The translations under genes were made by a program, and so were the position numbers. This document shows positions 1 through 8,830 of a stretch of DNA of 64,000 nt, piece after piece (position 1 is the stretch's first letter; every line of letters starts with the position of its first letter). The notes below the pieces were generated by a model. The model searched no databases. It worked only from the letters and a program-made list of their open reading frames with translations, and was not told where the DNA came from. Origin of the DNA: Williamsia soli (GTDB lineage Bacteria; Actinomycetota; Actinomycetes; Mycobacteriales; Mycobacteriaceae); NCBI RefSeq assembly GCF_017377795.1, contig NZ_JAFRDR010000010.1:124001-188000 (forward strand). The letters are read 5' to 3'.

Positions 1-562
1 CGGGCAAGACCCGGACACACTGTTCATCACGTGCGCCGACTCCAGGGTGGTCCCCAACGTGATCACCTCCAGTGGTCCCGGTGACCTGTTCACGGTTCGC
101 AACGTGGGCAATCTCGTTCCGGCCGCTCCGGCGACCGACACCTCGGTGGAGGCGGCAATCGAGTTCGCGATCGACGAACTCGATGTGAGTTCCGCTGTGG
201 TGTGCGGACATTCGTCGTGCGGAGCTATGAAGGCCCTTATCGCCGGCGATGCTTCGGACGACGCCGGCCCGGTGGCCAGTTGGCTGCAGAATGCAGCGCC
301 GTCACTGGCGGCGTTCCGGTCGGGCCATCCCGCAGGGCTCAGCGCCGCGCGGGCAGGGTTCGACGAGGTCGACCAGCTCGGCATCGTCAACGTCGCCCTG
401 CAGCTGCAGACCCTGCAGCGCCACCCCGTGATCGGCAGGGCTGTCGCTGACGGGCGCATGCGGGTGGCCGGCCTGTTCTTTGACATCACCACCGCTCGCG
501 TGGTGACCGTCACCACGAGCGGAGTCGAGGTGGGTGAGCCGGACGGCGTGCTCCCTCGCTGA
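1..562 (+). CDS. Beta-carbonic anhydrase, 5'-truncated by window edge
   Basis: Interconverts CO2 and bicarbonate using one zinc ion; cytosolic. The reading frame is open from base 2, before any start codon, so the N-terminus lies outside the window. The zinc-site motifs are visible: CADSR (Cys ligand plus the Asp-Arg dyad), then HSSCGAM with the His and second Cys ligands. The GNLVPAA-type segment of the family lies between them. About 186 codons are present, so only a short N-terminal part is missing. It converges with the TetR gene on the other strand. The family call is firm; physiological role is not deducible. Confidence 0.93.
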   Translation, partial: GQDPDTLFITCADSRVVPNVITSSGPGDLFTVRNVGNLVPAAPATDTSVEAAIEFAIDELDVSSAVVCGHSSCGAMKALIAGDASDDAGPVASWLQNAAPSLAAFRSGHPAGLSAARAGFDEVDQLGIVNVALQLQTLQRHPVIGRAVADGRMRVAGLFFDITTARVVTVTTSGVEVGEPDGVLPR

Positions 563-581
563 CGATGTGGTCGATTGATGA

Positions 582-1148
582 CTACTGCTGAGCTGCAATA
601 GCTTTCCGCAGACTCAGCAGTGTCATCGACTGCACCTTCAACCGGCCGGCGGCACCGGTGTTGACGTGATCGACCGAGGCATAGAGCAACGCCCACATCA
701 TGTTGATGATCCAGGCCGCATCGAGTTCAGGGTCGATGGATCCGTCGCGACGTCCGCGTTCGACGGCGTCGACGACGGTGCCGTCCGAGAAGCAGATGTC
801 CTGATCGTTGATCCCGGCGGCGAAGAACAGCACCGTCAGCATGTCACTCAGTTCGAAGTACTCCTGACACAGTCGCAGCACGGCGTCGAGACCGTCTCCT
901 GCGGCGAGATCAGCCCTGGCTCCCGCCTCGGCCATCGACTGCTCGCCGTAGCGCGCGACGGCGGTGAGCAGGTCACCGCGTTCTGGGAAGTAGCGGTGCA
1001 GCGTGGTGCGGCCCACGCGGGCGCGGTCGGCGATCTCGGACAGCGGCGCTGTCGGAGACTTCGCCAGAACGACGACCGCGGCATCGAGGATGGCCCGGCG
1101 GGTACGTTCGCGGGCGCCGGTTTCGGCGGCGGGGTGCGTCGCAGTCAT
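582..1148 (-). CDS. TetR-family repressor, probable regulator of the divergent ABC exporter
   Basis: A 188-residue TetR protein. The N-terminal helix-turn-helix is recognisable (RRAILDAAVVVLAK ... TTLHRYFPERGDL, about residues 15-65), followed by an all-helical ligand/dimer domain. The frame stays open far upstream, but the ATG at 1148 begins the homologous region. A TACACT -10 box lies 13 nt upstream of it (1161-1156, minus strand), which suggests a leaderless mRNA. The gene is divergent from the ABC transporter at 1213, and a large palindrome (1217-1246) lies at that transporter's promoter. The ligand is unknown. Confidence 0.88.
   Translation of the reverse strand: MTATHPAAETGARERTRRAILDAAVVVLAKSPTAPLSEIADRARVGRTTLHRYFPERGDLLTAVARYGEQSMAEAGARADLAAGDGLDAVLRLCQEYFELSDMLTVLFFAAGINDQDICFSDGTVVDAVERGRRDGSIDPELDAAWIINMMWALLYASVDHVNTGAAGRLKVQSMTLLSLRKAIAAQQ
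584..621. terminator. Possible stem-loop at the convergent 3' ends
   Basis: ACTGCTGAG (584-592) and CTCAGCAGT (613-621) form 9-bp complementary arms with a 20-nt loop. They lie at the end of the TetR gene and just past the carbonic anhydrase stop. There is no T-tract, so the terminator role is only suggested by position. Confidence 0.3.
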
Positions 1149-1212
1149 GGTCGGAAGTGTAGTGCAGGTTCGATTCGAAACGGTGCACCACAATTCGGAA
1201 ATAGAATAATAC

Positions 1213-3057
1213 TTGCCCGTAGTGGAACAACTGTGTTCCACTACGGAGGTGGAAACTTCCATCAAAGCGAGCGCCGCGACACCCACGACCGACGCCGGCG
1301 GGCTGCGGAACGCGAAAGTCCTCATCGGTTTCGCGCGACCGCACAAGCGCTCGATCCTGCTGGGTCTGGCATTGGCACTCAGCGGGTCGGTCACCGTCCT
1401 CGCGACGCCGATGGTGACCAAGTGGATTCTCGATTCACTGGGCACCGGCGCGTCGATGCAAGGCCCGGTATTGGTGCTGATCGCACTGCTGGTGATCGGT
1501 GCGATACTCGGCTGGGCCCAGTGGGTGGTGCTCGGGACGACGGCAGAACACATCGTCTTCGACGCCCGCGCGTCGCTCGTCAAGCGCCTGCTCGGCTCGA
1601 CCGTGCCCTCTGTGCAGTCGCGTCCGGTGGGCGAACTGGTCACGCGAGTCACCTCCGACACCGTGCTGCTGCGGGAAGCCGCATCCACTGCCGCGGTGGG
1701 GGTGGTGAACGCGACCTGCGTGACGATCGGGACCGTGGTCCTGATGGGTGTCCTCGACCTGATGCTGCTGGGCGTGACACTTGCCGCGATCATCATCGTC
1801 GGTGCGATCTTCACCGTTCTGATGCCACGAATCGCCAAGGCAGAAGCCCTGACCCAGGAATCGCTGGGTCACCTCGGCGGTGTGCTCGAGGGGAGTCTGC
1901 GGTCGGTACGCACGGTGAAGGCGGCGGGAGCCGAGGACCGGATCGGAGCCCTCATCGGCACGAACGCGAGGCAGGCGCGATTGCACGCCATTGCCGGCGT
2001 ACGCATCTCGGCCGGCGCATGGACGGTGGCCTGGACCGGGGTGCAGGGCGCCATCATCGCGATCTTGGCTCTCGGTGCCTGGCGGGTGGATTCGGGAACC
2101 CTCGAGGTGTCGGCGCTCATCGCATTCCTGCTCTATGCCTTCACCCTGATGGGACCGGTGGGGGAATTGACCACCAACATCACCGCCGTGCAGTCCGGCA
2201 TCGCCGCGGCCATGCGTATCCGTGAACTCGAGACGCTGGAGGCCGAAACCGCGACAGTCAACGTCGATGACTCACAGATGCCGACGACGACGAACGACAT
2301 GGCTTCGATCGATTTCGATGAGGTGACAGTCCGCTACGGCGCCGAGTCCGACGCTGCCCTTGATCGGGTGACGCTGCGGGTTCCGGCCGTCGGGCACACA
2401 GCGATCGTCGGACCGTCCGGAGCGGGAAAGACGTCGCTGTTCTCTGCGGTTCTGCGCTTCGTAGAGCCCGAGGCCGGAGTTGTTCGTCTGAACGACGTCC
2501 CATACCCGGATCTCGGTGTCGACGAGGTCCGGGCCAGGATCGCCTACGTCGAGCAGGAGTCCCCGCTGGTGCCCGGGACGGTGGGCGAGAACCTCCGATT
2601 CATTTATCCTGACGCCACCGATGCCGAACTCGCAGAGGTGCTCTCACTGCTGCAACTCGACGAGGTGGTCGCGGCGCAGGCGAAGGGGCTCGATACCCCG
2701 ATTCGTGACACCGATCTGTCCGGGGGTCAACGGCAACGTATCGCCATGGCACGAGCCATGATCCGTCCATCGCCGATCCTGCTACTCGACGAGGCGACGT
2801 CACAGGTGGACACGCTGACCGAGGCGGCGATCGTGGCATCGATCAAACATCGGGCCACATCCGGTGCCGTCCTCACCATCGCTCACCGGCTCTCGACCGT
2901 CCGGCACGCCGATACCATCGTGGTGATGGAGTCCGGTCGGGTACGCGCAACGGGAGATCACGAGCACCTGATGAAGAACGACGAACTGTATCGCCGGATG
3001 GTGCACGCCGGTGGGTTCGATGTCCCCGCTGCACAACTGGATGAGGTCGCGCGGTGA
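1213..3057 (+). CDS. ABC exporter half-transporter (fused membrane and ATPase domains)
   Basis: ATP-driven exporter of the MsbA/multidrug type. About residues 40-330 form the six-helix membrane domain. The ATPase domain follows, with Walker A GPSGAGKTS near residue 398, signature SGGQRQR near 501, Walker B LLLDEATS near 521 and the H-loop AHRLST near 555. One polypeptide is a half-transporter, so it probably works as a homodimer. The start is uncertain: TTG 1213 gives the longest frame, but GTG 1222 or 1249 is equally possible, and the operator overlaps this region. The next gene overlaps its stop by 4 nt. Substrate unknown. Confidence 0.88.
   Translation: MPVVEQLCSTTEVETSIKASAATPTTDAGGLRNAKVLIGFARPHKRSILLGLALALSGSVTVLATPMVTKWILDSLGTGASMQGPVLVLIALLVIGAILGWAQWVVLGTTAEHIVFDARASLVKRLLGSTVPSVQSRPVGELVTRVTSDTVLLREAASTAAVGVVNATCVTIGTVVLMGVLDLMLLGVTLAAIIIVGAIFTVLMPRIAKAEALTQESLGHLGGVLEGSLRSVRTVKAAGAEDRIGALIGTNARQARLHAIAGVRISAGAWTVAWTGVQGAIIAILALGAWRVDSGTLEVSALIAFLLYAFTLMGPVGELTTNITAVQSGIAAAMRIRELETLEAETATVNVDDSQMPTTTNDMASIDFDEVTVRYGAESDAALDRVTLRVPAVGHTAIVGPSGAGKTSLFSAVLRFVEPEAGVVRLNDVPYPDLGVDEVRARIAYVEQESPLVPGTVGENLRFIYPDATDAELAEVLSLLQLDEVVAAQAKGLDTPIRDTDLSGGQRQRIAMARAMIRPSPILLLDEATSQVDTLTEAAIVASIKHRATSGAVLTIAHRLSTVRHADTIVVMESGRVRATGDHEHLMKNDELYRRMVHAGGFDVPAAQLDEVAR
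1217..1246. promoter_or_regulatory. Perfect 13-bp-arm inverted repeat, probable TetR operator
   Basis: CCGTAGTGGAACA (1217-1229), a 4-nt centre, then TGTTCCACTACGG (1234-1246) form a perfect dyad. It lies just downstream of TAGAAT (1202-1207) / TAATAC (1207-1212) -10 candidates for the ABC exporter. A bound repressor there would block transcription start or early elongation. Such dyads between a TetR gene and its divergent target are typical TetR operators; the binding itself is inferred. Confidence 0.75.
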
Positions 3058-3977
3058 GAGTCGCGGTACTCGGTGCCAACGGGGCCGTGGGGAGGAGGGT
3101 CGTGACCAAGCTCGACGAGCGCGGTCACGACGTTCTTCGGGTCGGTCGCAATGGAGCAACGAACGATCGGGTGGTCGACCTCGGCGCGACCGACACGTCG
3201 GCCTACGCGACGGCTGTCTCGGATGCCGACATGGTGGTCAATGCTTCTGGTCTCGAGAACCCGGCGTTGGCTCAGCAGGCCGGGAACGCCAGGTTTGTCG
3301 ACATCAGCGCCACGGCCGGTTATCTGGAGAAGATCGCCGCGGCACCCGCGACGGGCGGCGTGTTGGCCTTCGTAGGTCTGGCACCCGGACTCAGCACCCT
3401 GATGGCCTCCGAGTTGGCTGCCGAGGCCGGCGATCACGTGGACGTGGCGTTGACCCTCGGTGAGGGCGAGCAGCATGGCCGGGCCGCGATCCAGTGGACT
3501 GTCGGCTTGCTCGGGTCCACCTTTGTCGACGCCTCTGGCCAGTCGGTCCGCAATCTGACCAGGCCCAGAACCCTCGAGGGCCCGGTCGGCAGCCGGAAGC
3601 GTTTCGTACGGGCAGACTTTCCGGACCACGTCGTGGCGGGTGATGACGGTAGGCTCGTGGAGAACTATCTGGCGCTGGGTTCCGCCGCCGCCACGTTGTC
3701 GCTGCGCATCGCCAATCTTGTTCCTGCGGTGGGCGGTTCGTTGCTGCGACGCGTACATCTTCCGGGTAGCGATGAGTGGTCTGTGCTCGCACGCAACCGA
3801 ACCACCGGTCGGTGGTTGCACACCTCGGGACACAACCAGTCCGAGGCAACGGCGACGATGACCGTGGCGGCCATCGAAGCGGCCGAGAATCGGATCGATC
3901 CGGTGTTGTTCACCACCGACGTTCTCGAGATACACGGACTGACCCACTGGGACATCCACATTCGCAGTGGCCGCTGA
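3054..3977 (+). CDS. NAD(P)-binding Rossmann protein of the saccharopine dehydrogenase-like type
   Basis: A 307-residue protein that opens with a dinucleotide-binding loop, MRVAVLGANGAVGRRVV, then VDLGATDTSAY and MVVNASGLENPAL, as in saccharopine reductase-like and NmrA-like proteins. No catalytic tetrad of classical SDRs is visible, so it may be a reductase or a sensor. Its GTG start overlaps the ABC exporter stop (GTGA), so the two are translationally coupled and probably act on the same compound under the upstream TetR. Substrate unknown. Confidence 0.72.
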   Translation: MRVAVLGANGAVGRRVVTKLDERGHDVLRVGRNGATNDRVVDLGATDTSAYATAVSDADMVVNASGLENPALAQQAGNARFVDISATAGYLEKIAAAPATGGVLAFVGLAPGLSTLMASELAAEAGDHVDVALTLGEGEQHGRAAIQWTVGLLGSTFVDASGQSVRNLTRPRTLEGPVGSRKRFVRADFPDHVVAGDDGRLVENYLALGSAAATLSLRIANLVPAVGGSLLRRVHLPGSDEWSVLARNRTTGRWLHTSGHNQSEATATMTVAAIEAAENRIDPVLFTTDVLEIHGLTHWDIHIRSGR

Positions 3978-4009
3978 CCCCGAACACACGGTGTGCTCGT
4001 GTCGCCAGG

Positions 4010-4870
4010 CTAAGGGAGCAGGTTCCTACGGCGGGCGCCTGCAACTGCTTCGGCCCGGGAATGTGCACCCAGTTTGCGCATGGCACTGCGGAGATAGCTC
4101 TTCACCGTCTCGGTGCCGAGGGAGAGCCTGGTGGACGCTTCGATATTGGAGCAGCCGGCGGCGACCAGGGTGAGGACATCGATCTCCCTGCGAGACAGCG
4201 AGACCGAGTCCTCGATCTCGATGTCTCCTCCGACGACTCGGGCGAGACGATCAGACAGTGCCTGAGCCTGCCGGCTCGTGACGGACTCGAGCGAGCCTGC
4301 GAGTTCGCGAAGGCCCGTATGGATGCTCCGAAGTTCTTCGAGCGTCGCCGGGTCGAGTGCGTCGCGGGTACCGGGCCGAGCAATGGAGAGCATCTCGGTG
4401 CGGCGGTCGACTTCGTCTCTGATGGCGATTTCGGTGGCCAATCGCCGACACGCCGCGACCACCGCGTCGGCGGTCATCCCGCCCATCGGTGCCCGGTCCC
4501 GACGTGCGGCGTACAGCACCGCGCGCGGAACGGAATCGACGACGACAGGCACCGCGAGCACCGACCGCAGACCTTCACCGAGGACCGGCCGGTCGTAGTG
4601 GTGGGTGATCGCGTCGGCGTTGCGGTAGTCCGAGACCGACGCGGGCCTGAGTCTGTCGATGACGCGTCCGCCGAGCCCCGACTGCGCACTGACGGCGAGT
4701 CCTCGCAGGCCGTTGGTCCGCGTTCCGGCGAATTCGGTCAGGAGCAGGGATCCGGCGTGGACCTCGCCCCCGAACAGGACCGGGACCTCCAGCACCTTCG
4801 ACAAGCGGCGCATCTCGTTCCGAAGCGCGTCGGTGTCGCGCGGTCGGAGCAACGCATCCCGGCCTGTCAT
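4010..4870 (-). CDS. LuxR-type transcription factor with an N-terminal GAF-like sensor
   Basis: A 286-residue regulator. The first ~200 residues look like a GAF sensory domain (GLGGRVI ... HHYDRPVLGEGLRSVLAVPV). Residues ~220-286 are a LuxR/FixJ helix-turn-helix (LSRREIDVLTLVAAGCSN ... LGTETVKSYLRSAMRKLGAHSRAEAV). The ATG at 4870 is preceded by a GGGGTGAG ribosome-binding site. The gene is divergent from the acyl-CoA ligase, 88 nt away, so it probably controls it in response to a small aromatic or acyl ligand; that role is inference. Confidence 0.85.
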   Translation of the reverse strand: MTGRDALLRPRDTDALRNEMRRLSKVLEVPVLFGGEVHAGSLLLTEFAGTRTNGLRGLAVSAQSGLGGRVIDRLRPASVSDYRNADAITHHYDRPVLGEGLRSVLAVPVVVDSVPRAVLYAARRDRAPMGGMTADAVVAACRRLATEIAIRDEVDRRTEMLSIARPGTRDALDPATLEELRSIHTGLRELAGSLESVTSRQAQALSDRLARVVGGDIEIEDSVSLSRREIDVLTLVAAGCSNIEASTRLSLGTETVKSYLRSAMRKLGAHSRAEAVAGARRRNLLP

Positions 4871-4876
4871 GTTCTC

Positions 4877-4892
4877 ACCCCTTTTCGGGGGT
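4877..4892. promoter_or_regulatory. Small hairpin masking the LuxR-gene ribosome-binding site
   Basis: ACCCC (4877-4881) and GGGGT (4888-4892) can pair around TTTTCG. On the minus strand this takes in the GGGG of the regulator's Shine-Dalgarno sequence. It could be a regulator half-site pair or a weak translational hairpin. Only the pairing is seen; function is speculative. Confidence 0.3.
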
Positions 4893-4958
4893 AGCGGTTG
4901 GGCAACTGTGACATGGATCCTACCTAGGAGACCGATCGCCGAGAGAACCGAGGACCGC

Positions 4959-6623
4959 ATGCCCACCACCACCGACCGTGTCAAGGAACTGCTCGCGCAG
5001 TACGACCGCCCGGATGCTTCGGCAGCTGACCTGCTGTGTGACCGGCACCCGGCCGACGCGGTGGCATTCACCGTCATCGAGACCGATGCCGACGGTGACC
5101 TGGTGTCGCTCGACCTGACCTATGGGCATCTGCGTGAGCAGTCCTGCAGATTCGCCGCGGCGCTCGCCGGACTCGGCGTCGAACCGGGGGACCGGGTCGC
5201 GACCCTGATGGGCAAGTCCGCGGACCTCATCGTCGCCGCTCTGGGGATCTGGCGGCGGGGCGCGGTGTACGTTCCGTTGTTCACGGCGTTCGCACCACCG
5301 GCCATCGCGTTTCGCCTGCAGGCCAGTGGTGCCAAAGTGGTCATCTCTGACCTCGATCAACTGCCCAAGCTCGCGGCAGGCGAGGACATACCTGCGGACG
5401 CACCGTGGCGCGTCGTCTCGGCCGGAGACGGAGCGGAGCGGAGCTCGACCGGATCCATCGGGCCGTCGACCGGCGACGATCTCGAGCTGTGGGCGCTGAT
5501 CGACGCCCACGAGGCCGACGATCCCGCCGGTGTCGCGGTCACCGTCGGTGGAGACGGCCTGCTCGTCGAGCTGTTCACCAGCGGGACCACCGGAACCCCC
5601 AAGGGTGTGCCGGTGCCGGTCCGCGCTCTCGCGTCGTTCCACGCTTATCAAGAGTTCGGCCTCGACGTTCGTGCCGATGACGTCTTTTGGAATGCCGCCG
5701 ATCCCGGGTGGGCCTACGGCCTCTATTACGCACTGCTCGGACCGATGGCCGCCGGAACACGGTCGCTGTTCCTGCACGCGGGATTCTCACCCGCCCTGAC
5801 CTGGCGCGTTCTCGACGAGTTCGGTGTCACCAACTTCGCCGCTGCGCCGACGGTGTATCGCGCTCTGCGCGCGGGCGACGGCCCTGTCCCGGAGATCAAC
5901 CTCCGGCGGGCGTCTTCCGCGGGGGAACCGCTGACGCCCGATGTCGTCGGCTGGTCTGCGGACACCCTCGGCGTGGCTGTTCGCGACCACTATGGTCAGA
6001 CCGAGCACGGCATGTTCATCGTCAACGCCTGGCACGACGAGTTGCGTGCCGACGTGCCGGCCGGATCGATGGGGCGGGCTCTGCCGGGGTGGTCGGCCGC
6101 GGTACTCCAGGAGGAGTCGGACGATCTCGCTCCGGTGGGTGCGGTCGGACGGGTGGCCATCGACACCTCGGCCAGTGAGCTGCTCTGGTTCTCGGGATAC
6201 GTGGACGCTCCGGAGAAGACAGCTGAGCGATACACCGAGGATGGTCGCTGGTACCTCACCGGCGATTCCGGTGCCACCGATGCGGACGGGTTCTTCTACT
6301 TCTCGTCGCGCGACGATGACGTGATCATCATGGCGGGATACCGGATCGGACCGTTCGACGTCGAAAGCGTCCTCGTCATGCATGACGACGTGGTCGAGGC
6401 AGCCGTCGTGGGCAAGGTCGACGAACTGCGCGGCGAGGTGCTCGAAGCCTATGTCGTGCTCCGTGACTCGGGTAGCGGATCACCTGAACTCGAGGCGGAA
6501 TTGCAACAACTTGTCAAGAAGAAGTTCGCTGCCCACGCGTACCCACGCACGGTTCATTTCATCGATGCGTTGCCCAAGACACCGAGCGGAAAGGTGCAGC
6601 GCTTCTTGCTCAGGAAACGGTGA
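4959..6623 (+). CDS. AMP-forming acyl-CoA synthetase
   Basis: A 554-residue adenylate-forming ligase that converts a carboxylic acid to its CoA thioester through an acyl-AMP. The P-loop-like A3 motif is TSGTTGTPKGVP (~residue 208). A5 is DHYGQTEHG, A7 is WYLTGDSG, A8 is SSRDDDVIIMAGYRIGPFDVE, and the A10 lysine is in PKTPSGKVQR near the C-terminus. It resembles acetyl/medium-chain or cyclic acid ligases; the exact acid cannot be told. The ATG at 4959 is divergent from the LuxR regulator. No other degradation genes follow, so it is a single-gene unit. Confidence 0.9.
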   Translation: MPTTTDRVKELLAQYDRPDASAADLLCDRHPADAVAFTVIETDADGDLVSLDLTYGHLREQSCRFAAALAGLGVEPGDRVATLMGKSADLIVAALGIWRRGAVYVPLFTAFAPPAIAFRLQASGAKVVISDLDQLPKLAAGEDIPADAPWRVVSAGDGAERSSTGSIGPSTGDDLELWALIDAHEADDPAGVAVTVGGDGLLVELFTSGTTGTPKGVPVPVRALASFHAYQEFGLDVRADDVFWNAADPGWAYGLYYALLGPMAAGTRSLFLHAGFSPALTWRVLDEFGVTNFAAAPTVYRALRAGDGPVPEINLRRASSAGEPLTPDVVGWSADTLGVAVRDHYGQTEHGMFIVNAWHDELRADVPAGSMGRALPGWSAAVLQEESDDLAPVGAVGRVAIDTSASELLWFSGYVDAPEKTAERYTEDGRWYLTGDSGATDADGFFYFSSRDDDVIIMAGYRIGPFDVESVLVMHDDVVEAAVVGKVDELRGEVLEAYVVLRDSGSGSPELEAELQQLVKKKFAAHAYPRTVHFIDALPKTPSGKVQRFLLRKR

Positions 6624-6670
6624 TACCGGCAAGGTCTAGGAGATGCGGGACTTTGTACCCCAGCGGAATT

Positions 6671-6730
6671 CGCGCCACGTGCCGATGTTCGTGCTAGATG
6701 CACCTGGCGCGTCTGCGCGTTGGTGGCGCG
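6671..6730. repeat. Intergenic inverted repeat resembling the 31.5-kb repeat
   Basis: CGCGCCAC (6671-6678) pairs with GTGGCGCG (6723-6730) across a 44-nt loop. It is preceded by GAATTCGCGCC, which also opens both copies of the repeat at 31523-31670, and is followed by the same GGTGGCGC block. It lies between the convergent acyl-CoA ligase and DUF5994 genes. It may be a diverged member of the same dispersed palindrome family. Confidence 0.4.
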
Positions 6731-6797
6731 GACTTGTGTAAGGCGGCGCGTGTTCGCTGAGCGCACGATTGTGACGACATCGGCGGAGCGAAAGGCA

Positions 6798-7265
6798 TCA
6801 GGATGGCGTTGTGGCAGCGACCACCGTGCCGCATAGTTGCTTCGTCGCCTCACGCACAATTCGACGTGCTGACACGCGGGCCTTGGCCGAGGAGCTTCCG
6901 GCGGAGGCAATTCCGGCGGTTTCTCCCAGGATTGCCACGGCGAGAGCCGACGATGTGCGATAAGGGATGACGAGCAGAGTGGCGGTTCTCTTCAATCCGG
7001 TCAACGAGATGATTCGCTGCGTCACCGGAATCAGGGAATTCCTGATGCCGTCGTAATCCACGGCGTCGAGATCGGGAAACGAGTCGGAGCGCGACCAGTT
7101 GACGGAGACGTCCCGAACGACCCCCAGCAGCGGGTTGAGAGCGCTGACCAGCAGAGGCAGTTCGTTGCCCACCCGACCTGTCTCCGGCCACCAGGCTCCG
7201 TCGATGTTGGCGCCCCGTTCGGTTGCGAGGGTGAAGCGTATGGGCGCCGACATCGGTCTGCTCAT
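6798..7265 (-). CDS. DUF5994-like protein
   Basis: A 155-residue soluble protein with no signal peptide. The first third (IRFTLATERGANIDGAWWPETGRVGNELPLLVSAL) matches the pattern I recall for DUF5994, with the invariant DGAWWP block and a following acidic helix. The middle has the family's LLVIPYR-like strand. No function is known for this family; members are common in mycobacteria and relatives. It stands alone, convergent with the acyl-CoA ligase gene. The N-terminal family call is reasonable; the C-terminal 40 residues look poorly conserved. Confidence 0.65.
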   Translation of the reverse strand: MSRPMSAPIRFTLATERGANIDGAWWPETGRVGNELPLLVSALNPLLGVVRDVSVNWSRSDSFPDLDAVDYDGIRNSLIPVTQRIISLTGLKRTATLLVIPYRTSSALAVAILGETAGIASAGSSSAKARVSARRIVREATKQLCGTVVAATTPS

Positions 7266-7911
7266 CGTCAGACCCGGTCCGAAACCGATACCGACGGAGC
7301 TTCTTGCCGTTTCGCGGCCGGATCGGTCACCAGGTCAGAGAACACAGGTTGCGGTATCCGGCCGGAATCGGCGGCTTTCTGAGGGTCTTCGGAGTGACTT
7401 CGTTCCGGGTGAGAGAAAAGATCTCGATCTTGCATGTTGTTGTCTTCTTCCTGCAGTGAACGCCGCGTGGCGTTCGAAGTATGTGTCGGGCGGTCAGGGA
7501 GTCGTGGCTCGCTCTGACGGCCGGGTAAGCGATATCTGTGTCGCCGGGTGAAACCAGTTGCTGCCTCGGACCCGCAACCGGGTCTGGTCAGCGCCGCAGC
7601 GGTGAGGATCGGCCTTTCGTTGCCGCTCGCGTGGTTGCATCGATCATCCGAACCCGGCCTTTTCGAAGCTCACCGCGTGAGTCTCCGTGGGAAAGTTGCC
7701 GGCCGGTGAATGTGTCCGACCCCTCAAGTGTACGGGTAGCTGCTTGTCCTTGGTGGGAACGGGCTCACCTGCCACGCCGACCGGTTGTCGCGAGTTCCTC
7801 TCGCCACAGCAACGTTCACCCAGATGTGTCGCAGTAGACGCGCCTGTCGCATTGACGTGTTCACGCAACAGGGAAAGCATTGATGGGGAACGTGGACAAG
7901 GAGGTTCAAAG
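7266..7911. other. 646-nt stretch without a supported gene
   Basis: Open frames here have the residue composition of shadow frames (many Arg/Ser/Pro, no domain), and none has a good ribosome-binding site. I see no tRNA, no strong hairpin and no convincing alternative-sigma promoter. The stretch must hold the promoters of the DUF5994 gene (leftward) and of the universal stress protein gene (rightward). It may include a long 5' leader or a small RNA. Confidence 0.5.
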
Positions 7912-8781
7912 GTGAGCTCAACAATTGTGGTCGGGTTCGACGGTTCGGAATCTGCTCTCGAGGCAGTGATCTGGGCAGCGAAAACTGCCAAACGACAAGG
8001 TAAATCGCTGTCTGTCCTCGGTGCGTACGAGACGCAGACCGCTGCATATGCCCCCGCGCTGGTGATCCCGCAGGACGTCATCGACGTCATCCGCGCCGAA
8101 GCCGAAGCAAACGTGCAGAAGGCGGCCACCGCTGTCGCCGAGGTCGCACCAGATGTGAAGGTGAAGGTCAAGGCAGAGGAGGGCCGGCCGGGTTCACTGC
8201 TGATCGCGGAGTCTGAAGAGGCGGACCTGGTCGTGATCGGTAGCCGCGGGCTGGGCGGTGTGCGCGGCCTGTTCCTCGGCTCCGTTGGGGTTGATCTGGC
8301 CGCCCACGCCAAGAGCCCGGTGCTGGTCCATGCAGGAACCGGTGGTCAGGGACCGGTCGTGGTGGGCGTCGATGGCTCGCCGCTGAGTGAAGGGGCGCTC
8401 AAAGCCGCTTTTGCCTACGCGGCGGAGCTGGGCACGGGCGTGCGGGTGGTCCACACCTGGACCGATCTGTCGTCGGACGCGCTCTACGGATACGGACTCG
8501 AACCGCAGCAGCTCCAGCGGCTCGCAGACGAGGCCCAGGAAGTGGTGGCCGAACGCGTCGCCGGATTCGGCTCCGATTACCCGGACGTCGAGGTCGAGCG
8601 GATCATCGTGCCGGACGGCCCGGCCGCGCAACTGGTGGAACACGCCAAGGACGCGCAGCTGCTGGTTGTCGGCAGCCGTGGGCGCGGTGGGTTCAAGGGT
8701 TTGCTCCTCGGATCCACAAGCCAGGCGGTACTGCACAAGGCGACCTGCCCGGTGCTGGTCGTCAAGACCCCTCACGAATGA
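7912..8781 (+). CDS. Tandem-domain universal stress protein
   Basis: A 289-residue cytosolic protein of two Usp domains (~residues 1-143 and 148-289). Each starts with a hydrophobic strand and Asp (IVVGFDGSE; VVVGVDGSP) and ends with an ATP-binding G-2x-G-9x-G(S/T) motif (GSRGLGG...FLGS; GSRGRGG...LLGS). Mycobacterial relatives bind ATP and respond to hypoxia or stress. The GTG at 7912 has an excellent AGGAGG about 8 nt upstream, which decides the start over a longer in-frame extension. Transcription ends at the hairpin at 8787. Confidence 0.92.
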   Translation: MSSTIVVGFDGSESALEAVIWAAKTAKRQGKSLSVLGAYETQTAAYAPALVIPQDVIDVIRAEAEANVQKAATAVAEVAPDVKVKVKAEEGRPGSLLIAESEEADLVVIGSRGLGGVRGLFLGSVGVDLAAHAKSPVLVHAGTGGQGPVVVGVDGSPLSEGALKAAFAYAAELGTGVRVVHTWTDLSSDALYGYGLEPQQLQRLADEAQEVVAERVAGFGSDYPDVEVERIIVPDGPAAQLVEHAKDAQLLVVGSRGRGGFKGLLLGSTSQAVLHKATCPVLVVKTPHE

Positions 8782-8786
8782 GAACC

Positions 8787-8825
8787 CCGCTCGCCGCCTG
8801 TCGACCATCGGCAGGCGGCGAGCGG
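8787..8825. terminator. Strong bidirectional hairpin terminator
   Basis: CCGCTCGCCGCCTG (8787-8800) and CAGGCGGCGAGCGG (8812-8825) form a perfect 14-bp GC stem with an 11-nt loop. It sits between the converging universal stress protein and MFS genes. No U-tract follows, as is usual for actinobacterial terminators. Confidence 0.8.
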
Positions 8826-8830
8826 TGTGT

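Noticed and set aside
1217-1246. Considered as an intrinsic terminator
   Set aside because: It lies beyond no gene end and within a divergent promoter region with -10 boxes beside it, so an operator is the better reading.
6647-6660. DosR-box-like GGGACTTTGTACCC
   Set aside because: It shares only about 11 of 14 bases with the DosR core, and lies downstream of two convergent genes, 1.25 kb from the universal stress protein gene, so no target promoter fits.
7099-7837. Two rightward open frames overlapping the DUF5994 gene and the following gap
   Set aside because: Composition rich in Arg/Ser/Pro, no domain, no ribosome-binding site; typical antisense frames of GC-rich DNA.
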